A stretch of 64,000 nucleotides of DNA from positions 248,001 to 312,000 of the forward strand of contig CBDHHF010000032.1 of the NCBI GenBank assembly GCA_965263205.1. Direction: 5' to 3'. Positions within the stretch are counted from its first letter, which is position 1. Each line of letters starts with the position of its first letter. Positions 17,527 through 26,743 of the stretch are shown here, piece after piece. A model generated the notes under the pieces. The model worked only from the letters and a program-made list of their open reading frames with translations, ran no database searches and was not told the origin of the DNA. The stretch comes from JBCCIM01 sp965263205. GTDB lineage: Bacteria; Bacteroidota; Rhodothermia; Rhodothermales; JAHQVL01. Position numbers and translations under genes: made by a program.

Positions 17527-18831
17527 ATGAAGCATCTACCTGTTCTTTTCTCGTTTTTGTTGCTCTTTACTTCTGCTTGCACTGAACCTGCTGAACAGGT
17601 TGCTGTGACGCAGGATATCACAAATTTCTGGAACGCATACGACCAAATTACAGCAGTTAGCGATAGCGCTGCGCAGTATGCGCTGATCGATAGCCTGTTC
17701 ATAACGCCCGGTACCCCAGGGCTTCGCGCGCTGATGCAACGACGGGGTTACACGGCTGCTTCCTATATCGATGCCATTAATAGCTATCCCGCATTCTGGA
17801 CTTCCGTGCGCTCCAATACACTGCGGGCTGAAGCGTATGCAGAAAAGGTCAACGAGGGCATAGCGAAGCTGCGCAACATCTACCCAAATCTGAAGCCGGC
17901 AAACATTTACTTCACTGTAGGGGCACTCATGACCAACGGGATGGCCGTTGATGATGTGATTTTTATTGGGTCTGAACTTGCAATGGCAGACAGTACGGTC
18001 GTTACCGATGAACTACCGGGCCGTCTCGGCCAAAATCTGCGTGCTTATTTTGATAGCAATCCCATTGCCCATGTTGGATTTCTGAACGTACATGAATACG
18101 TGCATACGCAGCAAAGCGCGTTTGGTGAGACGCTTTTGCAGGTTGCGTTGCAAGAGGGGGTGGCAGAGTACGTGGCTGTACTTGCAACCAGAAAAGAATC
18201 GCCGACGCCGGCTATTGCGTTTGGCCCGGAAAACGAGCCGGCGGTGCGCGACAGATTTGCTACCGAGATGTTCAGTCCAAACTACAATGACTGGTTGTAC
18301 AATAATTTCTCGAACGACTTCAACATACGTGACCTGGGGTATTACGTCGGCTATGCCATTGCGGAAGGGTACTACGTGCAGGCAGAAGATAAATCAAAGG
18401 CAGTAGCCGAGTTGATCGAGGTAGACTACCAGGATGTTGATGCGGTGACTCGCATTGTAGATGCTTCAGGTTATTTTGATGCTTCGGTACAAGCGATGCA
18501 AATCATCTATGAGGCGAATAAACCCACTGTGGTGGGTGTGTCTCCGTTTGATGAAGGTAGTACCGGTATTGCACCAGGATTAACCCGCGTGACAATTCAG
18601 TTTTCTCGTCCTATGAGTGAGCGATTTCGAGGCTTTGATTTTGGTCCGTTGGGCGAATCGAACGTGATGCGCATTCAGCAGGTGATTGGTTGGTCGGATG
18701 ATAGAACAAGACTCGAGGTAGAAGTCATGCTTCAACCGAATAAGCGGCATCAGATGACGTTGACTTCACAGTTCAGGGCGCCTGATGGGGCTGCAATTGA
18801 ACCCTATCTCATTGACGTCAGCACGCAATAA
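17527..18831 (+). CDS. Putative zinc metalloprotease lipoprotein
   Basis: About 434 residues from the ATG at 17527. The signal peptide ends in the lipobox 'LLFTSAC', so the protein should be a lipoprotein. A HExxH zinc motif (HEYVH, residues 189-193) is followed by a Glu near residue 210 in 'LQEGVAEYV', giving a gluzincin-like arrangement as in GldB/DUF2268-type predicted proteases of Bacteroidota. The last about 100 residues ('VVGVSPFDEGSTGIAPGLTR', 'VTIQFSRPMSERFRGFDFG') look like an Ig-like (Big_5) domain. An active peptidase is inferred from the motif; the substrate is unknown. Confidence 0.75.
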   Translation: MKHLPVLFSFLLLFTSACTEPAEQVAVTQDITNFWNAYDQITAVSDSAAQYALIDSLFITPGTPGLRALMQRRGYTAASYIDAINSYPAFWTSVRSNTLRAEAYAEKVNEGIAKLRNIYPNLKPANIYFTVGALMTNGMAVDDVIFIGSELAMADSTVVTDELPGRLGQNLRAYFDSNPIAHVGFLNVHEYVHTQQSAFGETLLQVALQEGVAEYVAVLATRKESPTPAIAFGPENEPAVRDRFATEMFSPNYNDWLYNNFSNDFNIRDLGYYVGYAIAEGYYVQAEDKSKAVAELIEVDYQDVDAVTRIVDASGYFDASVQAMQIIYEANKPTVVGVSPFDEGSTGIAPGLTRVTIQFSRPMSERFRGFDFGPLGESNVMRIQQVIGWSDDRTRLEVEVMLQPNKRHQMTLTSQFRAPDGAAIEPYLIDVSTQ

Positions 18832-18906
18832 TACCGCTGCTTACCTAACCTTTTGCTTTGTTCTCCGTAGCCTAGTGGGAAGACTCGCTATATCAGGTAA
18901 TGAATC

Positions 18907-19413
18907 ATGAAGGCACGGGTAGAGCAGTTTATTTTCGGTTTGTCGATAGGTGCAAGCATTGGCGTTGTGATGGGTACAGCGTTTGGTAATCCGCTGCTGG
19001 GGGCAGTGGTTGGCTTGGTGGTAGGGGGGACCTACTGTTTATTGTGGCCTATCGAAACACTAAAAGAAGGAATGACCCCGTTTACTTTGGTAGCAAATAA
19101 TTTTGGCTTGTTGGAGCACCGGGGGGAAATGTATTTGGAAGATGATGTGTTGGTGTTTCAGTTACGCAGTTTGCTTGCCGGCGTCGACAACAAGCAGCAT
19201 CGGACTGTCAGAATTGAGCCGAGGGGATTGGAATCAGTGCAATTTGACAAAGGCCGGCTTACTGATGCAATATGCCTCAAACCAAAAACTGCTGATTTCC
19301 TCGCAGGGGTCCCCGGTGAACACGAAGACGGCCTGCGGTTGACTGTTCCATGCGAGCATCGGAGCCAGAGCGAAAATTTGGTTGCTTCGCTGCGCAGCTT
19401 ACTGTTTGGTTAG
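18907..19413 (+). CDS. Small membrane protein of unknown function
   Basis: 168 residues. Two glycine-rich hydrophobic helices near the N-terminus ('LSIGASIGVVMGTAFG', 'LLGAVVGLVVGGTYCLLWP') are followed by a soluble beta-rich region of about 110 residues ('EMYLEDDVLVFQLRSLLAG'), which could be a PH-like or GRAM-like fold. I do not recognise a family. It is in line with, and 75 bases downstream of, the lipoprotein gene. Confidence 0.6.
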   Translation: MKARVEQFIFGLSIGASIGVVMGTAFGNPLLGAVVGLVVGGTYCLLWPIETLKEGMTPFTLVANNFGLLEHRGEMYLEDDVLVFQLRSLLAGVDNKQHRTVRIEPRGLESVQFDKGRLTDAICLKPKTADFLAGVPGEHEDGLRLTVPCEHRSQSENLVASLRSLLFG

Positions 19414-19516
19414 TTCGCTATATCGCGGTGGATGATAATTCAACAGGTTTGGTGCGCAACTCTATGATGGGTCGCTCCGTATCGCCGGCTGTATCACTCA
19501 CCTATCGCGGAAGGCA

Positions 19517-19741
19517 ATGGGACTCTTCGATATACTACTGAATAACGAAAAAGAAGCACCCCTGACACGAACCCGCATTTTACAGCTTGTTGCACTGGCC
19601 AGTGAAGACGTTGTTACATATGCGCGTGCCGGTGGCGAGATTGACTCAATGCGGGCTATCCGGAAGTATCGCACAGAAACAGGCGCATCGCTGCGCGAAG
19701 CGTTGGCTGTGGTCAAGGTGCTATCTAATCAGCCGGCCTGA
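19517..19741 (+). CDS. Ribosomal L7/L12 C-terminal-like small protein
   Basis: 74 residues. The second half, 'EIDSMRAIRKYRTETGASLR' followed by 'EALAVVKVL', has the pattern of the L7/L12 C-terminal domain (K/R-x-x-x-I/V-R-x-x-T-G-x-x-L-K-E-A). It lacks the L12 N-terminal dimerisation domain, so it is not bL12 itself. Stand-alone L12-CTD-like proteins of unknown role occur in many bacteria. A strong terminator follows directly. Annotation as unknown protein with an L12-like domain is safest. Confidence 0.65.
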   Translation: MGLFDILLNNEKEAPLTRTRILQLVALASEDVVTYARAGGEIDSMRAIRKYRTETGASLREALAVVKVLSNQPA

Positions 19742-19760
19742 TTCATATTTTATGGCATAA

Positions 19761-19817
19761 AAAAGGGACCATCTGCAAAAAGGGACCACCTGCACATGCA
19801 GTGGTCCCTTTTTGTGT
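19761..19817. terminator. Bidirectional terminator with tandemly duplicated left arm
   Basis: The stem AAAAAGGGACCAC (19776-19789) pairs with GTGGTCCCTTTTT (19801-19813), with TGCA on both sides of the loop. U-tracts are present in both directions, so it can end both the plus gene at 19741 and the minus gene at 19852. The left arm is preceded by a near-identical 16-base copy (AAAAGGGACCATCTGC, 19761-19776). Confidence 0.85.
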
Positions 19818-19851
19818 TGAAAGCTTTGCTGGCAAACGCTTTCCGGCAGAC

Positions 19852-20946
19852 TTATTCGTCTTCCGTGCGTTTGGTTTTGTCAATCAACTCACGCAGCGTT
19901 TTGAGATCATCTTCCAGGATGCCGTCCCAGGACAGATCTTCTTCGCCGTTAGGCGCCGGCGCTGCGTTGCCGTTGTTTACTTCATGATACTCTGCCTGTG
20001 AAAATACTTCTACGGCGGGCGTTGGTGCGGCTACGGGTGCAGCTGCTTCTGCCGGCGGTGCAGGCTGCACGTGGCCGTTTGTTGGTGCAGCAGAAACTTG
20101 CTGCATCGGCTCCGGCGCCATGAGACTCCGCTCGTCAAACGTTGTGCGCTCTCTGATCTCTTTGATCATGGAGCCACTGGAAAGAAACTTGGTTACACCG
20201 TTTACAATGGCATTCCGCGTGAGTTCGCCATCATCTGCCGAGAGCGAGCCGTTCATTTCAAGCTCCGTCACATTATCCAGTACGGGCAGCGAGTGTGTGA
20301 GTAGCGAGATGCGCTCCTGTAGCTTCCGGTTGCGATAAAAAATGACACGCTCCCAAATCGAAAGAATCAATTCTTTCACGGCACCGACGACGGCTGTAGA
20401 GCCAACAAAGTCGAACAGTTTATCACTGCCCGAATCGCAAGAGATCACCTCAACATCATCAAACGGCACGCCTTGCATACGAGCGCACGCCTCGTAAAGC
20501 AGTTCGATGCTCTCCAGCGATTCGCTGATACGACGCGGTGAAGAAAGGGGTTTGTTTTCCTCTTCGAACAAGATCAGTGACAGGACTTCTTTGTCTTCAT
20601 ACTGATCTTTGTTGACCTGGTTTTTGCTTAACAGGTTAGAAATCGAAGCAAGTGTTTCCACAATGCCCTTTACGTTGCTGAGCGGATTGTCGCCTTCAAT
20701 CCCGCCTTGCTTAGACATTTCAATCCATGGATCAGGGTCGCGTAATAGCGAAAAACCTAACTCTTTTTCAAGGAAGAGGGCGCCTTCGCTGAACTGCTCA
20801 GCAAGGATGTTATATTCTTTAAACGCCTTCAGGTAATCCTGCAACGTGAGGCGATCGCGGGTTGAGCCCATCAGGTTGGAAATGCCTGCAGAATCAATGG
20901 CATTGTTGATCTGTTCAGCAGCGTCTATGATTTGTTGTCTAGTCAT
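19852..20946 (-). CDS. Conserved-looking cytoplasmic protein of unknown function
   Basis: 364 residues, acidic, with no signal peptide or membrane segment. Residues 1-270 are mostly helical ('QIIDAAEQINNAIDSAGISN' at the start, 'ELILSIWERVIFYRNRKLQE' in the middle). A Pro/Ala-rich linker ('VQPAPPAEAAAPVAAPTPA') then leads to a short C-terminal helix with 'DLKTLRELIDKTKR'. The layout, a folded domain plus a flexible linker and terminal peptide, suggests a scaffold or adaptor. I recognise no family. It has its own terminator and a long upstream leader. Confidence 0.65.
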   Translation of the reverse strand: MTRQQIIDAAEQINNAIDSAGISNLMGSTRDRLTLQDYLKAFKEYNILAEQFSEGALFLEKELGFSLLRDPDPWIEMSKQGGIEGDNPLSNVKGIVETLASISNLLSKNQVNKDQYEDKEVLSLILFEEENKPLSSPRRISESLESIELLYEACARMQGVPFDDVEVISCDSGSDKLFDFVGSTAVVGAVKELILSIWERVIFYRNRKLQERISLLTHSLPVLDNVTELEMNGSLSADDGELTRNAIVNGVTKFLSSGSMIKEIRERTTFDERSLMAPEPMQQVSAAPTNGHVQPAPPAEAAAPVAAPTPAVEVFSQAEYHEVNNGNAAPAPNGEEDLSWDGILEDDLKTLRELIDKTKRTEDE

Positions 20947-21328
20947 CGTTGGAGGCCAACTAATTGTATAAATTGTGATTGATCATGAACAGCATGGCAT
21001 TTGTGTTGGCTAACACAGGCTGAAAGCTGATGATTTGAAAGGCTGTATCGGGACGCACGTTATGGTCCAGGGCGCAACAGAAGGTAGATTTGAGCGGCAA
21101 ACAAGATGAAGCGTGATTGCAGCAATCCAACTCATGCATGAGTCTTCGCGCAAGCGATAGATCCCGGAAAGCAAGGACGTTTCTTTAAGGATATTTAATT
21201 TCCATTCTACTAAAAAAGACCCGTCTTAATTTGGACGTGTGGTCCATGTGCCGGTAATCTTTTGACGCATTATCCCTAGCACAAAAAGCACTACACAGCA
21301 TTTATCAACCAGTAAATGACGTGCTCGA
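20947..21328. other. Intergenic region upstream of the 364-residue protein
   Basis: About 380 bases between two minus-strand genes. It presumably carries the promoter of the 364-residue protein and the end of the transcript from the gene at 21329. I see no clear terminator, RNA gene or repeat. Confidence 0.45.
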
Positions 21329-21868
21329 TTAGCCGAGTCGTGTCTGTACTACTTGCTCATAGTGTTGCCGGGAATGCTCCAAATGATTTGTCAAGGCCTT
21401 GAAGTGCTCCCAGTCTTGTTGCTTGAATTCAAAAGCAGTATGGCCATAGGTAATCGCTGTGACAAACGGTTCGTTAATAGGTTTTGAGACCTGAACGTCT
21501 ATGACATAGTGCCATTTGTTTTGCCTTTTGGGTAAAGAAGATTCCAAAAAGGACTTAATCAGCACACGTTCATTACGAAAAGAAACGGTCGCCGGCGTTC
21601 TTGCCATTTGAAGCAAGGTCCAGCCCGCTGCACAGCATACAGCAATAGCGGTGCCGGTTTTTAAAAAATCGGTGATGAGTTGCTCTTGCAGGGCCATGAA
21701 CAGGGTAGTGATCATGACGGGCATCAGACAAAATGCCAGAGGACGAGCGAGCCAACTGACAAACGTACGATGGAACGACGGCGGGTCGAGGTGCCGTTGG
21801 TGGGTGAAGGTGGTTTGTGTATCGGTGCTCGGGTGTGAAGAGAATTTATCTAGCGAGAATTCATTCAA
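21329..21868 (-). CDS. Small two-helix membrane protein, unknown
   Basis: 179 residues. Two hydrophobic helices ('PLAFCLMPVMITTLFMAL' and 'GTAIAVCCAAGWTLLQMA') are followed by a basic soluble region of about 90 residues ('VSFRNERVLIKSFLESSLPK', 'WHYVIDVQVSKP') resembling the C-terminal domain of YcxB-like proteins. The start is a TTG eight bases after the stop of the upstream SirB1-like gene, so translation is probably coupled. An ATG further in is the alternative. The function is unknown. Confidence 0.55.
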   Translation of the reverse strand: MNEFSLDKFSSHPSTDTQTTFTHQRHLDPPSFHRTFVSWLARPLAFCLMPVMITTLFMALQEQLITDFLKTGTAIAVCCAAGWTLLQMARTPATVSFRNERVLIKSFLESSLPKRQNKWHYVIDVQVSKPINEPFVTAITYGHTAFEFKQQDWEHFKALTNHLEHSRQHYEQVVQTRLG

Positions 21869-21875
21869 GGAGCAT

Positions 21876-22733
21876 TCAGGTAATATTGGTGTTTGTCCGC
21901 CAGGGCTCCATCAATATGCCCAGTTCCTGAATAAAGCGGGATTGCTTTTCGTTTTGTGAAACGGCTAGCAAGTTGCAGATCATTCTGAGCAATATGGTTT
22001 GTCCGTTGGCAGACTGGAAATACTTGGCCTGTGGCTTAATGCCAGCCTTCAACAAGAATTGTATACATTGCTCTTTCATGATAGGGTTCCCGCCATTGAA
22101 AATGTCGAAGAACACTTCGTGCCGGCTGTCTTTGTATTTAGCCAAAAAATGAGCCGGCATGTTTACCCCAAAAATAGGCAGTCCCAGTCGTTGTCCAAGT
22201 AGAATAAATACAGCGCACAGCGTGACCGGGATACCTCGCCGCGAATCGATAACACAGTTAACGTAGCTGTTATTCGGGTCAGAATAGTACTCGTTATTGC
22301 CTCGGAATCCCAGGTCGTTGCACACGTACGTGCTCAATACAAATGCTTTGCCAACACCTGTTGCTGCTTCTACTTTAGGTCTGATGCGCTCTGCCATGGC
22401 ATCCAGCTTGGCCTGGTAAGCCCGGATGCTAAGTTTGGGGAAGCGATGGAGTGCCAGCAGGAATGCGCCATGCTCCAGTTCGGCATTTGGCATCCGCATG
22501 ATGCTCTTCCAGTGTTGCTCGATCTCCGAGAAATGAAGGTCTTGCATCACCTGGCCGAGGCGCAACCGCATCTCGCTATCGGCTGCGTTTTGAGCTTCCT
22601 GTAAAAAAGGAAGGGCGCGCCGGCCTAGTTCACGCAGTCGGCCCTGAACCATGGTTTGTACCGTGTGGTCAGGATCATCAAGTAGTGAAACAAGCGCCTT
22701 TAATTCATTTTGCGTATGTAACTGGTGTGCCAT
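21876..22733 (-). CDS. SirB1-family (transglutaminase-like) protein
   Basis: About 285 residues from the ATG at 22733. The frame runs on to 22865, but that leader would cover the terminator of the upstream gene, so the inner start, with GGGA before it, is preferred. N-terminal helices resemble HEAT-type repeats ('LVSLLDDPDHTVQTMVQGRL'). The SirB1/transglutaminase-like core has 'YVNCVIDSRRGIPVTLCAVF' and 'GLPIFGVNMPAHFLAKY', with the His of 'PAHFL' and a downstream 'FFDIFNGG' Asp. The Cys usual in active transglutaminases is replaced in this family or shifted, so catalysis is uncertain. No specific role is established. Confidence 0.8.
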   Translation of the reverse strand: MAHQLHTQNELKALVSLLDDPDHTVQTMVQGRLRELGRRALPFLQEAQNAADSEMRLRLGQVMQDLHFSEIEQHWKSIMRMPNAELEHGAFLLALHRFPKLSIRAYQAKLDAMAERIRPKVEAATGVGKAFVLSTYVCNDLGFRGNNEYYSDPNNSYVNCVIDSRRGIPVTLCAVFILLGQRLGLPIFGVNMPAHFLAKYKDSRHEVFFDIFNGGNPIMKEQCIQFLLKAGIKPQAKYFQSANGQTILLRMICNLLAVSQNEKQSRFIQELGILMEPWRTNTNIT

Positions 22734-22807
22734 ATTCCCGAAAAGAGAAAGGGTTTTGGTAGGAGCAACAGGCGGTGGGGCGATGGCTGGCACAAGTATA
22801 CAACAGG

Positions 22808-22844
22808 ATAAAAAGAGCCGGTGTACGCTTCTAGCACACCGGCT
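22808..22844 (-). terminator. Rho-independent terminator of the pruA transcript
   Basis: Read on the minus strand: stem AGCCGGTGT / ACACCGGCT with an 11-base loop, then CTTTTTAT. It lies 47 bases past the pruA stop and inside the long N-terminal extension of the SirB1-like frame, which argues for the shorter SirB1 start. Confidence 0.8.
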
Positions 22845-22890
22845 CATATCTTTTCGCTCAAGCATCCCATAGCGAAAGGTACGCCCTGGA

Positions 22891-24524
22891 TTACTCCGGC
22901 AACAAATAGTCGTATCCGAAATGGCGCGGAGGGCTGAAGTTTTCCTTTACCGTGCGGGGTGAGACCCACCGGATGAGGTTCAGGTAAGAGCCCGCTTTGT
23001 CATTTGTGCCCGAACCGCGAGCACCACCGAAGGGCTGCTGGCCTACCACGGCACCGGTGGGTTTGTCGTTGATGTAGAAGTTGCCGGCGGCATCTACCAG
23101 GCTATCCATGGTGCTGCGGATAACCTTTCTGTCCCGCGCGAAAATGGACCCGGTAAGTGCATAGGGCGACGTATTGTTGACCAGGCCTACAGTCTCTTCA
23201 AATTTGGCGTCATCATACACATACAGCGTCACCACCGGGCCAAATAGCTCTTCACACATGGTGGTGTACATCGGGTCGTCTGTTCGCAGGAGTGTTGGGT
23301 TGATGAAGTATCCGATACTGTCGTCGTATGAGCCACCAAATTCAACCGTGATGCCGCTATCAGCTTTGGCACGGTCGATATAGCCGGCAAGTTTATCAAA
23401 CGACTTCCGGTCAATTACGGCATTTACGTAGTTCGAGAAGTCTTCAACTGTGCCGACCTTGATTTCAGCCATTTGCTCAAGTGCATAGGCTTGAATGCGC
23501 GGCCACAGCGACTTTGGCACATACACGCGCGATGCGGCGGAGCATTTTTGGCCCTGGTATTCATAACCGCCGCGTACAATAGCCGTCGCCACTTCATCAG
23601 CGTTGGCGCTTGGGTGTGCCAAAATGAAGTCTTTACCGCCTGTCTCGCCCACAATGCACGGGTAGCGCGGTAGGTGTTGATGTTGCTCCCAATGGTTTGC
23701 CACATCGTGTTGAATGTGCGGGTTGATCCTGTAAAGTGCAGGCCGGCAAACTCTGGGGAGGCCATAGCCGGATCGCCGATATCTGGACCAAACCCTGGGA
23801 GCATGTTGATAACGCCGGCTGGCAGCCCTGCTTCTTCAAAGAGTTTGTAAACATAATACGCTGAGTAGATAGCGGTCGTCGAAGGCTTCCAGATCACCGT
23901 ATTACCCATCATGGCCGGCGCGGCGCACAGGTTACCCTGGATTGCTGTAAAGTTAAACGGTGTAACCGCCAGCACAAATCCTTCGAGTGGACGGTACTGC
24001 AACTGGTTCCAGATGCCTGTGGGGGAGTAGGGCTGATCGGCGTAGATCTGGGCCATGTAATAGGCATTGAACCGCAGGAAGTCGATGAGTTCACAGGCGG
24101 AGTCGATTTCAGCCTGGTGCGGGTTCTTGCTTTGGCCGAGCATGGTGGCGGCATTGATGGTCTCGCGCCAGGGGCCGGCCAGTAATGTTGCTGCGCGAAG
24201 AAAAATAGCAGCCCGATCCGTCCATGGCATGTTCATCCATTCCTGACGCGCCTCCCGGCATGCGGCGATGGCTTTTTCTACCTCTGGTGCAGCACAATTG
24301 TGCACGGTACCCAGCACGTGCTGGTGCTCATGCGGTGGCGAAACCGTCTCAGTGTTGCCGGTGAACACTTCCTGGCCGCCAATGAAGGCCGGGATATCAA
24401 TAGGTGCTTGCTGCTTCATTTCCGCAAGCTTGGCTTGCAGGCGTGCACGCTCGGGCGTGCCGGGGGCGTAACTCAGGACCGGTTCGTTGACCGGCTTGGG
24501 AATCACGAGGGACGTATTGTTCAT
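22891..24524 (-). pseudogene. pruA: L-glutamate gamma-semialdehyde dehydrogenase (PruA), frameshifted
   Basis: Two overlapping frames together give one full-length enzyme of about 543 residues. The first (23424-24524) contains the N-terminal NAD-binding half ('KPVNEPVLSYAPGTPERARL', 'GFVLAVTPFNFTAIQGNL', 'GLHFTGSTRTFNTMWQTIG'). The second (22891-23703) supplies 'CIVGETGGKDFILAHPSA', the catalytic Cys in 'YQGQKCSAASRVY', and 'EELFGPVVTLYVY'. The frames should join after 'NINTYR' near 23664-23668, where one base appears to be missing. The enzyme oxidises pyrroline-5-carboxylate/glutamate semialdehyde to glutamate in proline breakdown. Everything else is intact, so the shift may be a sequencing error. 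No putA-like proline dehydrogenase is adjacent. Confidence 0.9.
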
Positions 24525-24664
24525 ATTTAATGTCTGTTATTGCAATGCGGATTGTTCGTCTCACTATGGCCGAATTTACTGTTTTTTTAACAGGATAACG
24601 CGGCTATCATTCGGATCTAATCTATCCCAAGGTGGTTGAGACCATACCCAAATGACGCGACTGT

Positions 24665-25912
24665 ATGATCTCCTATTTTGAACGCTTTGTTGCCTTGCGC
24701 TACTTGTGGCGCGCGCAGGGGAGGAAAGAAGGTAAGCGGTTTGTCCGATTCATCACATTTATGGCCATTGGTGGCGTAGCGATCGGTGTTACCGCTTTGC
24801 TGCTGGCGCTCGCCATTGTGCGCGGGTTTAGCAACGAAATCAAAGGGAAGATCATCAGCTTTGGTGCCCACATCCAACTCGAAAGTTTTGAAGATGCTCC
24901 CCTCGAGCCAGTCAGTGGTTTTATTGCAGATCTGGATAGTTTTCCGAACGTCACTGATGTAAATGCGGTTGTCGAAGAGTTTGCATTATTACGAAGCAAA
25001 GCTGAAGAAATTGATGGCGTATCGTTTCGGGGTGTGAATCGCCCGCCACCGGCGTTGCTTGATAAACTTATTGACGGCTCGTTTGCATTTGCATCCAATG
25101 AGAACAGCAATCCGGGCATTGTCATTGGCAGCCAGTTAGCCCGGTTGCTGAGCCTGGACGTTGGTGATGAGGTAGCTGCCTATTCTATGCGGCAGCGCCC
25201 GGGTGCCACATCGTTCTTTGGGGTGCGTCCCAATGTCAAAGAATTTTATATCGCCGGCATTTACGAGACGTCGTTTGCAAACTTCGACGAGCTCTTTGTT
25301 TACACCGACATTGATGTCGCTCGTGCCCTGTTCGGCTACAGCGATGCGCAGGCATCCCGCCTGGATGTATTGCTAACTGATGCGGATGACGCAGCACCAA
25401 CGGCTCGCGCTATCGAAGATCAAATGGGCTATCCCATTTATGCGCGCACGGTGTTTCAGGTCTTTCGCCAGTACTTTGCCTGGGTCAATTTGCAGGAGAG
25501 CATTATCCCGCTGATTATTGGTTCGATTACGCTGGTTGGGGCGTTTAATATTATAGGGACGTTGCTTATGATCTTGTTAGAGAAAACGCACGAGGTTGGT
25601 GTGTTGTCGAGTATGGGGGCGTCGCCCAAAATGCTGCGCCGGCTGTTTCTCTTCCTTGGATTATTGATTGGTGGTGTGGGTATGGTGGCCGGCCAGGCAC
25701 TGGCGCTCGTATTGGCTGTTTTGCAAAAAAAATATGCCATCATACCTCTGCCTGAGGAAGCATATTACATGAAAGTAGCGCCAATCGAACTACACGCTCT
25801 GGACTTTGTAATTGTAGGCGCTATTGCGCTTGCACTGTGCCTGGTTGCCGCCTATATTCCGGCGCGTGCAGCATCCAGGATTGAACCTATACGCGCCATT
25901 CGATTTAGATGA
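24665..25912 (+). CDS. LolC/LolE-family lipoprotein-releasing ABC permease
   Basis: A 415-residue inner-membrane protein with the FtsX/MacB_PCD layout: one helix near residues 28-50 ('FITFMAIGGVAIGVTALLLA'), a periplasmic domain of about 220 residues, and three C-terminal helices ('LIIGSITLVGAFNIIGTLLM', 'LFLFLGLLIGGVGMVAGQAL', 'FVIVGAIALALCLVAAYIP'). The opening 'RFVALRYLWRAQ' is typical of LolC/E, which extract lipoproteins from the inner membrane with the LolD ATPase. No lolD is adjacent. A generic FtsX-like permease is the alternative. Confidence 0.85.
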   Translation: MISYFERFVALRYLWRAQGRKEGKRFVRFITFMAIGGVAIGVTALLLALAIVRGFSNEIKGKIISFGAHIQLESFEDAPLEPVSGFIADLDSFPNVTDVNAVVEEFALLRSKAEEIDGVSFRGVNRPPPALLDKLIDGSFAFASNENSNPGIVIGSQLARLLSLDVGDEVAAYSMRQRPGATSFFGVRPNVKEFYIAGIYETSFANFDELFVYTDIDVARALFGYSDAQASRLDVLLTDADDAAPTARAIEDQMGYPIYARTVFQVFRQYFAWVNLQESIIPLIIGSITLVGAFNIIGTLLMILLEKTHEVGVLSSMGASPKMLRRLFLFLGLLIGGVGMVAGQALALVLAVLQKKYAIIPLPEEAYYMKVAPIELHALDFVIVGAIALALCLVAAYIPARAASRIEPIRAIRFR

Positions 25913-25995
25913 GCATACGGGTTCAGTTCTCCAATCATGTGTGCTGATTGGACTGTAACCCTTTCTTTCCCCGTAAACACTAAAGTAGAAAATCC

Positions 25996-26466
25996 ATGTC
26001 AGTTCAAGTAGGACAGGCAGCTCCTGGAGTCGAGCTGTATTCTGAAGCAAAAGAGCTTTTTAAACTTTCTGATTACCAGGGCGACAAGAACGTCGTGCTG
26101 TTGTTTTTTCCTGGCGCGTTTACCAGCGTCTGCACGACCGAATTAAACACCGTGAGCAACGACCTGGCGGAGTATGGCGCTGATACGCAGGTTGTGGGTA
26201 TTTCAACCGACTCACCTTTTGCGCTGGAAGAATTCAAAAAAGCGAACGGCTTTGCGTTTCCTTTGCTCAGTGACCACGACGCAAACGTTTCTGCTGCATA
26301 CGGTGCGAAATTCAACAATGACTTTACGCCGATGAAGTTTGACCGTATTTCAAAACGTGCTGCGTTTGTTGTTGGTAAAGATGGCAATGTTGTGTATGCC
26401 GAGGTGCTTGACAACCCCGGTGAGATGCCAGATCTCGACGCAGTCAAAGCTGCAGCGAATGGCTGA
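25996..26466 (+). CDS. Peroxiredoxin (thiol peroxidase, AhpE/Prx-like)
   Basis: 156 residues, a thioredoxin-fold peroxiredoxin. The active site 'FFPGAFTSVCTTELNTV' has the peroxidatic Cys in the PxxxT/SxxC context, and 'FPLLSDHD' and 'KRAAFVVGKDGNVVYAEV' are the downstream conserved blocks. No second Cys is present, so it should be a 1-Cys enzyme that needs an external thiol. It reduces peroxides in the cytoplasm. It begins a compact plus-strand group with moaD (3-base gap) and moaE. Confidence 0.93.
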   Translation: MSVQVGQAAPGVELYSEAKELFKLSDYQGDKNVVLLFFPGAFTSVCTTELNTVSNDLAEYGADTQVVGISTDSPFALEEFKKANGFAFPLLSDHDANVSAAYGAKFNNDFTPMKFDRISKRAAFVVGKDGNVVYAEVLDNPGEMPDLDAVKAAANG

Positions 26467-26469
26467 TTC

Positions 26470-26736
26470 ATGCCTGCATTGACTGAACATATTACAGTTC
26501 AAGTTTTGCTTTTTAGCATGCTGCGCGAAAAGCTCGGGCGATCTTCTTTGGAAGTGTCGCTCGAGCCTGGCGCAACAGGCGGTGTGTTGCTTGATCAGTT
26601 GTGCGCCATGAATCAAGATATTTGCAGCTATCGAAACGTGATTCGCCTGGCTGTAAACGCTAGCTACGTAAAAGAAGATGTAGTCCTAAATGCTGGCGAC
26701 GAAGTAGCCCTGATTACACCTGTAAGCGGAGGGTAG
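26470..26736 (+). CDS. moaD: Molybdopterin synthase small subunit MoaD
   Basis: 88 residues, a ubiquitin-like sulphur carrier ending in 'LITPVSGG', the Gly-Gly tail that is adenylated and thiocarboxylated. 'VQVLLFSMLREKLGRSSLEV' is the first strand-helix block. With MoaE it converts cyclic pyranopterin monophosphate to molybdopterin. It lies 3 bases after the peroxiredoxin gene and 7 bases before moaE. Confidence 0.92.
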   Translation: MPALTEHITVQVLLFSMLREKLGRSSLEVSLEPGATGGVLLDQLCAMNQDICSYRNVIRLAVNASYVKEDVVLNAGDEVALITPVSGG

Positions 26737-26743
26737 TGACGAG

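Noticed and set aside
22734..22865. Longer N-terminus of the SirB1-like protein
   Set aside because: The extra leader would cover the terminator of pruA and begins with a Cys/Arg-rich stretch; the inner ATG has a better ribosome-binding site.
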